Origin: a bacterium CG2_30_54_10
GTDB lineage: Bacteria; Muiribacteriota; Ozemobacteria; Ozemobacterales; Ozemobacteraceae
NCBI GenBank assembly: GCA_001872985.1
Contig: MNYA01000306.1
Coordinates: 1 to 8,621, forward strand
Length of the DNA: 8,621 nt
Direction: 5' to 3'
Positions 1 through 5,493 of the stretch are shown in pieces. The notes below the pieces were generated by a model. It did no database searches, was not told the DNA's origin, and saw only the letters and a program-made list of their open reading frames with translations. Made by a program: the position numbers and the translations under genes. How positions within the stretch are numbered: the stretch's first letter is position 1; every line of letters begins with the position of its first letter.

Positions 1-2
1 TG

Positions 3-74
3 GAAGCCGCTGCCACTTTGGGCCGCCACATGGCGCGAAGGTCACGCACCAAAAGTCCGCCCGAAGGGCGATAA
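3..74 (+). CDS. Possible C-terminal tail of an upstream gene (partial)
   Basis: An open frame enters from the window edge and stops with TAA at 72-74. It would give a short, basic, hydrophilic tail of 23 residues (beginning EAAATLGRHMARR, ending PPEGR). The composition is plausible for a protein C-terminus, and a stop 34 bases before the next start fits the dense packing elsewhere. The other two + frames are also open across these bases, including the one that continues into the glycosyltransferase, so the choice of frame is uncertain. No family can be assigned from so few residues. Confidence 0.3.
   Translation, partial: EAAATLGRHMARRSRTKSPPEGR
58..70. other. Small GC-rich hairpin before the glycosyltransferase gene
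   Basis: CGCCC-GAA-GGGCG is a perfect 5-bp stem with a 3-base loop. It lies at the end of the possible upstream gene. No T-run follows it on the + strand. On the - strand it is followed by GACTTTT, which would suit a weak terminator for a transcript arriving from the right, but no - strand gene is seen there. It could be part of an intergenic processing or termination signal, or chance. Confidence 0.25.
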
Positions 75-108
75 GTTCACTCTATATCCCGAAGCGTGTT
101 ACCATTGC

Positions 109-2334
109 GTGGAAATCAGGACGGCTCTTGCCCTGCCTGTGTTTCTGCCGAATATGTACCCAAATTTTTCTTTGCTTACAGCCGTGGCCGAAGGCTTTGC
201 CGCGGTTGTCTTGGGCTTCCTGTCTGCTTACGTGGGTTATGGATGCGCCGCCTGGCTGTTTCCCGAAGGTTCCGCCGCCCGAAGGCTTGCTGCGGGGGTG
301 ATCGTCTGGGAGTGGTCTCTGATGGCGATTTTCAACCTCCTGGCTTGGTTTTCCGCATTCAGGCTGCCGATGGCCCTGACTTGCCTCGCAGGCGCGGCGG
401 CACTAGTCTGGATCCTGCGCCAGAAAGCGTTCCCGCGGATTCTTCCGGTTTCAGACGCATTGACCGAGGATCTAAAACGGTTTATAGAGCGGCTTCGTCA
501 GACCAAAAGAACGCAGGCTTTTCCGCTTATCGTAATCCTGGGAACGGCCACGCTAGTGGTGGGTTTCCGGGCAATAACGGGCTTTCCCTTCACAATAGAT
601 TCACTTACCTACCATCTTTTTCATGCCGGAAAATTCGTCCAGGAAGGCGGGGGGTTCGAGCTCAATGCCCCCGGCATTTGGGGCTTTTCCTACCAGTATT
701 ACCCACCTGGAGGCGAAATCCTGGCCGCCTGGTTGATGCTCCCCTTTCATGGGGATCTGGTTGTCGCCCTCAGATCCCTCCCTCTGTGGTGCCTTTGCCT
801 CACTGGCGCTTATGAAACCGGCCGAAGGCTAGGGCTCCCCTCGCGGCGAGCGCTGATTCCGGCCTTGTTGATTGGATTCAGCCCGGCGGTTTTTCCCTTT
901 CTGGCTGCATCTTACGTAGATATTCCGCTTTTGGGAAGCCTTCTGGGAGCCGTTCCTTTTTTCCTCGAGGCGGTTTCTTCCGGCTGCGTTCCCTCGATGT
1001 TCGTTCTGGCGGCGGCAGTCGGCTGCGCAATGGGAATCAAGGTTTTTGCGCTTCCTGCCGTGGGCGTGACACTTTTGCTGCTTGCAGTTTCCTTCGTTAT
1101 CCGTGAAGGGATCAACTTCAGGTGGCCCCTCCGGTGGATCGTCGTTGTGGGGATCATTTTCGCTTCGGGCGGGTCTTCCTACCTTCAAACCTGGATCCAT
1201 CGCGGATCTCCGCTTTGGCCGCTTCCACTCAGAATTGTGGGCATAACGTTTTTTCAGGCCGGAGAACCCTGGGTTGCTTACCTGGGACACCTTTCACGCC
1301 TGCTGGAATCGATTTTCCCGGGGCGTTCCCCTTTTTCGGAAGTGTTGAGCATGGTTACCGGAACCTTCGGTTTTGAGCCACTCGCACTCGGCCCAGTGTT
1401 TTTAATCGCTATTTTTCTGGTTCCTCTTGGGTGCGTCAGATGTTGGAAGACCGATCAACGCTGGTTCCTCATTTTCACAGCGCTTTTCCTGGCGGCTTTC
1501 GGAGCCGGTTACACATCTTCCGTCCTCTGGCGTTTTCATCTTCTTTACGTTTCCGTGAACGCCAGGCTCATTACTTTTCCTGCTTCCCTGGTTATGATTC
1601 TTGCCTTCGCCGGGATGGAAGGCTTTGTTGAAGGAATCCGTCAGCGACTGCTTCTGTTTATGGCTGTCCTCGGCACGATTGCATTCGCGGTCACGCTCCC
1701 GATAAGTGGTTCAACGGGCTTCAGGTTGCTCGACGTCGTTCTTGTTGCGATCGTGCTGGCATCTCCAATTCTGGCGCGGATGATGATGCCAGCGTTGATG
1801 CGGGCGTGGGCGGGATGTATTTCTGCGGGCATTCCTGTTCTCGCCTGGAAATCAGCATTGGTTCTGAGCTTGGGTTTGGGTTTAGGCTTGCTTCCTTTTC
1901 TAAAATCACCGTTTCGCCATATTCAGTTAAAAAGTGCATTCGAGGCTTATGATTGCACCAGGAAGGTTGTTGAAGCCTGGAACCTTTGCGATGAACCCGG
2001 AACTTCCAAACGAATAGCCTTCTCGGCTGGGTGGGACCGGATGATGGGCCACAACTGGCTCTGGTACCCGCTTCTCGGCCGGCGGCTTCAGAACGATCTG
2101 ACGTACATTCCCATTTCCGCCGATGGGGGGATCCTCGAATACAGCGATTCTGATAAGACCGAACGGGAGGGAAATTTCACCGCCTGGCTCAAGCGCCTCC
2201 GGGAAAAGCAAATCGACACACTGGCGCTTTTTCCCCCCGATCCCCCCGAATTCAAATGGGCTTTGGAGCATCCTGAAATTTTCCAGCCCCTCGGCACAGC
2301 TTCTCCAACGCAGGTTTTCCGGATTCTCCCCTAA
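109..2334 (+). CDS. Polytopic membrane glycosyltransferase, GT-C / GT39-like
   Basis: This looks like an integral-membrane glycosyltransferase that would move a sugar from a polyprenyl-phosphate donor to a lipid, glycan or protein on the periplasmic side. Hydrophobic segments run from about residue 29 to 600 (for example 29-51, 62-84, 87-103, 140-156), followed by a soluble C-terminal domain of about 140 residues. GT-C-like signatures are an acidic loop motif DSLTYH (Asp164) after an early membrane segment, SYVDIP (Asp271) and GSPLWP (366-371). The C-terminal domain has YPLLGRRLQN, resembling the YPLFG-type motif common in bacterial members. The length of 741 residues is reasonable for the group. 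The start is uncertain: GTG at 109 and ATG at 154 (residue 16) are both possible, neither has a clear Shine-Dalgarno, and the frame is open to the left edge. Donor and acceptor cannot be told. A role in pilin or surface glycosylation is only suggested by the downstream genes. Confidence 0.8.
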   Translation: MEIRTALALPVFLPNMYPNFSLLTAVAEGFAAVVLGFLSAYVGYGCAAWLFPEGSAARRLAAGVIVWEWSLMAIFNLLAWFSAFRLPMALTCLAGAAALVWILRQKAFPRILPVSDALTEDLKRFIERLRQTKRTQAFPLIVILGTATLVVGFRAITGFPFTIDSLTYHLFHAGKFVQEGGGFELNAPGIWGFSYQYYPPGGEILAAWLMLPFHGDLVVALRSLPLWCLCLTGAYETGRRLGLPSRRALIPALLIGFSPAVFPFLAASYVDIPLLGSLLGAVPFFLEAVSSGCVPSMFVLAAAVGCAMGIKVFALPAVGVTLLLLAVSFVIREGINFRWPLRWIVVVGIIFASGGSSYLQTWIHRGSPLWPLPLRIVGITFFQAGEPWVAYLGHLSRLLESIFPGRSPFSEVLSMVTGTFGFEPLALGPVFLIAIFLVPLGCVRCWKTDQRWFLIFTALFLAAFGAGYTSSVLWRFHLLYVSVNARLITFPASLVMILAFAGMEGFVEGIRQRLLLFMAVLGTIAFAVTLPISGSTGFRLLDVVLVAIVLASPILARMMMPALMRAWAGCISAGIPVLAWKSALVLSLGLGLGLLPFLKSPFRHIQLKSAFEAYDCTRKVVEAWNLCDEPGTSKRIAFSAGWDRMMGHNWLWYPLLGRRLQNDLTYIPISADGGILEYSDSDKTEREGNFTAWLKRLREKQIDTLALFPPDPPEFKWALEHPEIFQPLGTASPTQVFRILP

Positions 2335-2538
2335 AATGGGGATTTCAACCGGATCTTTAAAAAAAGTGTATCATCTCAATAACTCGCGGAAACTTCGAAA
2401 GCACCGGAATGCGTCATTCTCGCGGGGCTTTTAGACGAAGGTCGGGAAAGAGCCTTCGCTCTACTTGTGAATTTGTAAAAATATCTTTCACTATCCGATG
2501 AGAGGGGTTGCGGATATACTTGGGTTGGCTGGTGTTTA
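2335..2538. other. Intergenic region between glycosyltransferase and pilin cassette
   Basis: This is the longest gap between genes in the window and the natural place for a terminator and a promoter. It holds an inverted repeat CGAAGG (2436-2441) / CCTTCG (2453-2458) with an 11-base loop and no T-run, so it is a poor intrinsic terminator. An AT-richer stretch lies at 2465-2495. A TATACT hexamer at 2515-2520 matches a -10 box in five of six positions, but I see no good -35 element at 16-18 bases and it would leave a leader of only about 12 bases. TCGCGG occurs twice about 36 bases apart. No coding sequence is convincing here. Confidence 0.5.
2436..2458. repeat. Inverted repeat in the intergenic region
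   Basis: CGAAGG and CCTTCG form a perfect 6-bp stem around an 11-base loop. It lies 80 bases before the first pilin gene. It may be a weak terminator of the glycosyltransferase transcript, an operator-like site, or chance; the missing T-run argues against a standard rho-independent terminator. Confidence 0.3.
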
Positions 2539-3339
2539 ATGAAAAATCTGCATCCCTCAACACATGAAAACAGCGCTGAATGTCATTCCGGCTTCACTCT
2601 CGTGGAGCTGGTGGTAGCATTTGGGCTGTTCACGCTTTTCTTTTCGGGCCTTTTCGCCCTTTATCGCGCCGGCTCCAATATGTTTCTTACGGGAAGTTGG
2701 AAGTTGAATAAGCAAAAAGAAGCCGAAAGGTTTCTCGCTCTCCTGAAATCCCGGCTTGAACAAGCATCGAATTTAACCCGGATCGACCCTGACCGCCCTT
2801 CCTCACAGCAAGTGGGCACGGCAATCGCTCCGATTTACATGATGGACAACCTTACTGTTACTCCTTCCGCCGCCCCTCTGAAACTGCTTCTTTTCACCGT
2901 TTCCAAACCCGATCTCTCGCATCCGAAAATCGCAGGATCCCAAGGTCTGCGCTTGGCTCACGCAATATGGCTTGTACCCCAGACCGTAGGATTTGGCGAG
3001 TTGCAACTTTTCGCTTCAAATCTTGCGTGCGCCAGCTTGACCTCTCCCCAAAACTTTCCTCCTGATGCTTCCAGCCTAGGTGGCGATTTTTCCGCTCCAC
3101 CGTCCGCATTTCAATTGGGCCCAAATGAGTTCCAGGCGACGCTCGGAGACGTCGAAAGCGTGGGCGTCACTTGGGGAACAGCCAGTGGAACGGGTATTTC
3201 CGACGCCGGGAAAACCATTGGCCTCGTTGTGAATCTTCGCAATCCCAAGCATCGCGACACAAGCTTTTCGCAGACCGTCCAGTCACGCATCGCCCCAGAC
3301 CTCCAGATCCACGCCTTCAAAAACTTGGGGGAATTTTGA
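2539..3339 (+). CDS. Type IV prepilin, minor pilin PilW/GspJ-like
   Basis: This is a prepilin with a class III leader. The 18-residue hydrophilic leader ends in Gly18, and the mature protein begins FTLVE, with the conserved Glu at position 5 (Glu23). A hydrophobic helix of about 20 residues (FTLVELVVAFGLFTLFF) follows. Cleavage and N-methylation would be done by a PilD-type prepilin peptidase, which is not in the window. The helix continues into a charged segment (KQKEAERFLALLKSRLEQA, 55-73), the usual amphipathic second half. The globular part is about 190 residues. A length of 266 residues and first place before a shorter V/I-like pilin favour PilW/GspJ type, a component of the pilus-priming tip complex, over a major pilin. 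The ATG at 2539 has no strong Shine-Dalgarno (GGTG at 2531-2534 at best), but the leader fixes the start near here. Confidence 0.85.
   Translation: MKNLHPSTHENSAECHSGFTLVELVVAFGLFTLFFSGLFALYRAGSNMFLTGSWKLNKQKEAERFLALLKSRLEQASNLTRIDPDRPSSQQVGTAIAPIYMMDNLTVTPSAAPLKLLLFTVSKPDLSHPKIAGSQGLRLAHAIWLVPQTVGFGELQLFASNLACASLTSPQNFPPDASSLGGDFSAPPSAFQLGPNEFQATLGDVESVGVTWGTASGTGISDAGKTIGLVVNLRNPKHRDTSFSQTVQSRIAPDLQIHAFKNLGEF
3327..3332 (+). promoter_or_regulatory. Ribosome binding site for the second prepilin
   Basis: GGGGGA lies inside the last codons of the preceding gene, 8 bases before ATG 3341. With a gap of one base between stop and start, this suggests translational coupling of the two prepilins. 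Confidence 0.55.
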
Positions 3340-3340
3340 A

Positions 3341-3928
3341 ATGGCAGGCAAAATTGGGTTTACACTGACCGAGATCGTAATGGCAGTCGCGATCCTTGCC
3401 TTGTCCTTCCTTCCAATTATTGGGGTTATGGGCAGCTCGATCAAGGGAACCCAAAAGGACGAGGAAGTGATCAAAGCTGTTCATCTGGGCCAATCGCTTA
3501 TGAACACCGCCATTCAGTTCCCATTCAACGAACTCGTCTCCAAAAAAGGCGTGGGGCCCGGTCCCGCTTGGTCTTTCGGCGGTCTGACTTCTTTCACATA
3601 CACCACAACGTCAGGAAATCTGACTCTCGAACTTGGACCGATGAACGAAGGTCGCTTCAAGTTCAACTCCGAATTGGTAATTTCAGACGTTCCTGTCCAG
3701 TTTCAGGTGCCCTTGTACAACCCATCCGCAAAAGCTTCCGACACCTCCCCGGCCAACCCGGCCAAACCCGATCCGAGCAATTGGGGCTGGCAACCACCTA
3801 TTTCCCTCCCCAAAACCCCGCTTTCAGGAGTTTATCATCGCTACCTTCTGACCGTCCGATGGGCTGACCCGTTGCATGGAAGCCATTTTTACAGCTTGGT
3901 CTCTTTTAAAGCCAAGCTTGAGGATTGA
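3341..3928 (+). CDS. Type IV prepilin, minor pilin PilV/GspI-like
   Basis: The very short leader MAGKIG ends in Gly6, and the mature protein starts FTLTE with Glu11 at position 5, followed by a hydrophobic helix (IVMAVAILALSFLPIIGVMG). This is a textbook class III signal for prepilin peptidase. The 195-residue length, short leader and text after the helix (KAVHLGQSLMNTAIQFPFNEL) resemble PilV/GspI-type minor pilins, which often have an alanine- or glutamine-rich continuation of the helix. The rest is a beta-rich globular domain with a proline-rich loop around residues 128-165. It begins one base after the previous stop and ends 4 bases before the next start, so the three pilin genes are almost certainly cotranscribed. 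The exact minor pilin subtype is inferred from order and size rather than a specific motif. Confidence 0.83.
   Translation: MAGKIGFTLTEIVMAVAILALSFLPIIGVMGSSIKGTQKDEEVIKAVHLGQSLMNTAIQFPFNELVSKKGVGPGPAWSFGGLTSFTYTTTSGNLTLELGPMNEGRFKFNSELVISDVPVQFQVPLYNPSAKASDTSPANPAKPDPSNWGWQPPISLPKTPLSGVYHRYLLTVRWADPLHGSHFYSLVSFKAKLED
3920..3924 (+). promoter_or_regulatory. Ribosome binding site that sets the start of the PilX-like gene
   Basis: GAGGA lies 8 bases before ATG 3933. It supports 3933 over the in-frame ATG at 3876, which would overlap the previous gene by 53 bases and add 19 residues in front of the leader. ATG 3936 is a second, slightly less well spaced choice. Confidence 0.6.
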
Positions 3929-3932
3929 CCTC

Positions 3933-4457
3933 ATGATGACTGAAAACTACAAGCAATCACGCCAATCTACCGGCCGAAAACGTGGGTCTGCACTGGTTAT
4001 GGCGCTTGTTTTCGCAGCTCTTCTCCTCCAGATGGCCCTCGCCTACAGCGGGATGCTCCGCAATAGCAAACCTCAAACGTTCCAAATCGAGGAATCCACA
4101 AAACTCGAACTCCTCGCACAAGGTTTGATCGACAAGGTAATTCTCAAATTCCAGCTATACCCCGCCGAATTCTACGCGGCATGGCAGGCGGCTCAACTGA
4201 ATCATCCTGAATTTCTTGCCGACTACGTCCAAAACGATCCCAGCTTGCAATTGCCTGAGTTCATGGCCGCCAGCTCGTCGTTCAACGCGCAGAAGATTTC
4301 CGTGGCCATTGCAAGCATGGCCCTGCTTACCGACTCCCGCTGGAACCAGGAGGCACTGCGCATCGAAGCGATCGTGACCTACGTGAACCGGTTCGGGAAG
4401 ATCGTCGACAAATCTGTTTTCAAAACCCTCACCATCAAACGAATGGTGGTCCGATAA
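3933..4457 (+). CDS. PilX/GspK-like minor pilin
   Basis: The 174-residue product has a basic N-terminus (GRKRG, 14-18) followed by SALVMALVFAALLLQMALAYSGML, a single hydrophobic helix of PilX N-terminal type (RG-x-ALV pattern). If cleavage occurs after Gly18, position 5 of the mature protein is Met rather than the usual Glu. Loss of Glu5 is known for GspK-type tip pseudopilins, which sit at the end of the fibre and need no neighbour contact above them. After the helix comes ESTKLELLAQGLIDKVILKF (about 53-72), an amphipathic region, then a small globular part. It is much shorter than typical GspK (about 300 residues), so PilX-like is the better label. Third place after W-like and V-like pilins supports a tip-complex role. 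Confidence 0.72.
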   Translation: MMTENYKQSRQSTGRKRGSALVMALVFAALLLQMALAYSGMLRNSKPQTFQIEESTKLELLAQGLIDKVILKFQLYPAEFYAAWQAAQLNHPEFLADYVQNDPSLQLPEFMAASSSFNAQKISVAIASMALLTDSRWNQEALRIEAIVTYVNRFGKIVDKSVFKTLTIKRMVVR

Positions 4458-4460
4458 TTC

Positions 4461-4465
4461 GGAGG
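4461..4465 (+). promoter_or_regulatory. Ribosome binding site deciding the start of the OmpH-like gene
   Basis: GGAGG is a near-perfect Shine-Dalgarno sequence, only 3 bases after the previous stop. Two ATG codons stand in tandem at 4468 and 4471. The spacing is 2 bases to the first and 5 to the second, so 4471 is the more likely start. Confidence 0.65.
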
Positions 4466-4470
4466 AAATG

Positions 4471-5433
4471 ATGAAACCACCGTCCCTAAGCTTCTTCATT
4501 ACGATAATCGTGGCCGCTCTTTCGGTCGCGGCTTTCGCTTCCGGGCCTGCGGCTCCGGTCATCGGAACCGTCGACCTCGCGGCCCTTCTGGTTTTCCATC
4601 CTGCAATGGCCGCCTACGATCCATTTAACCACGCTTTTCTGAAAAACAAGACCACCATGCAGCCCCAGGAAATCAATCGCCTGAACCAGAAAACCGATAA
4701 GCAGATTACCGACCTTCAGGAAAAGATCAAACCCCTCCAGGGAAGAATGAACGAGCTTAGATCCCGTTTCGACGAGGACCAACGCAAAACTCAAGGTGAA
4801 CACGACAAGATTCTTCCCGGTTTATCCGGCGGTCGGGCATTCCAGGAAAATAATAAGTTTTCGATGAAAATGAACGCCCTTTCGGTGAAATTTACCAGCC
4901 AGATACGTGCTCTTCAAGTCCAGATCGATCAACTTCAGGCGTCCATTCAGGAAAATTTGTCTGGGGGGCCGGCTTCTCGTTACACATCCGCCGATGAAAC
5001 CCAGCAACGGTTCGCCGACTTGTATGCTGAAATCCAGCGAATTACCCAACAGGCCGCCTCTGCAAAAGGGATATCCGTGGTTTTTGACTCTGGGTTTTCT
5101 CCGCCAGGCGGCTCTACTGCGGCATCCCGCGAACCCGACCTTCCATCGAATTTCGAATATGGCGAAATGCTCGGAATGAGCTTACCCCAGGGACTCGATC
5201 GTGACTCCGGCGCCGTTCAGGGCTTTTTCGAACTCCAGCGAAGCCGGGCCGAGGCCTGGTATCGAAATCGCTGCTCGATCTTGAGCCCATTTTCTGAACG
5301 CATCCAAACATCCTTTGTTGTGACTGGCGGAATCGACCTCACCGCCGAAGTAATGGCTGCGGTCCTCACCAAATACCGAATTGACTCAAAATTGCAAAAT
5401 GCTGTTCTCCAGGCCGTCCACCATGGCAAGTAA
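4471..5433 (+). CDS. OmpH/Skp-like exported coiled-coil protein with C-terminal extension
   Basis: A signal peptide (hydrophobic core SFFITIIVAALSVAAFA, probable cleavage after Ala23) is followed by IGTVDLAALLVFHPAM, which matches the 'IGxVD' opening strand of the OmpH/Skp family. A long, charged, Gln/Lys/Glu-rich stretch (about 60-195) predicts coiled-coil helices, as in the tentacles of the Skp trimer. It ends in AASAKGISVVFD (195-206), which matches the family's closing 'A-x-x-x-G-I-x-x-V-x-D' strand. Skp-type proteins hold unfolded outer-membrane or secreted proteins in the periplasm. Canonical members are about 150-180 residues; this one has 320, with some 115 extra residues after the OmpH core, ending in a helical region (GGIDLTAEVMAAVLTKYRID and on). 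It lies between minor pilins and the giant secreted protein, which suggests a chaperone for that protein or a structural periplasmic part; this is inference. The start could also be 4468. Confidence 0.72.
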   Translation: MKPPSLSFFITIIVAALSVAAFASGPAAPVIGTVDLAALLVFHPAMAAYDPFNHAFLKNKTTMQPQEINRLNQKTDKQITDLQEKIKPLQGRMNELRSRFDEDQRKTQGEHDKILPGLSGGRAFQENNKFSMKMNALSVKFTSQIRALQVQIDQLQASIQENLSGGPASRYTSADETQQRFADLYAEIQRITQQAASAKGISVVFDSGFSPPGGSTAASREPDLPSNFEYGEMLGMSLPQGLDRDSGAVQGFFELQRSRAEAWYRNRCSILSPFSERIQTSFVVTGGIDLTAEVMAAVLTKYRIDSKLQNAVLQAVHHGK

Positions 5434-5443
5434 ACATCGGTAC

Positions 5444-5459
5444 AGTTTCTTTTGAAACT
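5444..5459. repeat. Perfect short inverted repeat in the 60-base spacer
   Basis: AGTTTC-TTTT-GAAACT is a perfect palindromic hairpin with a 6-bp stem and a 4-base loop, 10 bases after the stop of the OmpH-like gene. No T-run follows, and the stem is AT-rich, so it is not a standard terminator. It could be an attenuating or RNA-stabilising element that adjusts expression of the giant protein relative to the pilins, a regulator site, or chance. Confidence 0.35.
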
Positions 5460-5480
5460 AATGCCGAGGACGAAATCATA

Positions 5481-5486
5481 AGGGGA
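5481..5486 (+). promoter_or_regulatory. Ribosome binding site of the giant secreted protein
   Basis: AGGGGA is placed 7 bases before ATG 5494, an ideal spacing. It fixes the start of the large open frame. Confidence 0.65.
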
Positions 5487-5493
5487 AATACGT

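Noticed and set aside
96..815. A 239-codon + strand frame overlapping the glycosyltransferase
   Set aside because: Its product is rich in Arg, Pro and Cys with no domain, and it overlaps a clear multi-pass membrane protein in another frame.
829..1290. A 153-codon - strand frame inside the glycosyltransferase gene
   Set aside because: The translation is rich in Lys, Arg and Asn without structure; it is a shadow of the hydrophobic codons on the + strand.
2327..2342. TCCCC-TAAAAT-GGGGA hairpin over the stop codon of the glycosyltransferase gene
   Set aside because: The stem is only 5 bp and just three T residues follow, so it is too weak to call a terminator.
2515..2520. TATACT as a -10 promoter element before the first pilin gene
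   Set aside because: There is no acceptable -35 element at the normal distance and the leader would be only about 12 bases, so it is noted in the intergenic entry but not called a promoter.
3876..3932. Upstream in-frame start for the PilX-like gene
   Set aside because: It would overlap the previous prepilin gene by 53 bases and add 19 residues before the leader. A GAGGA ribosome site is correctly placed for ATG 3933 instead.
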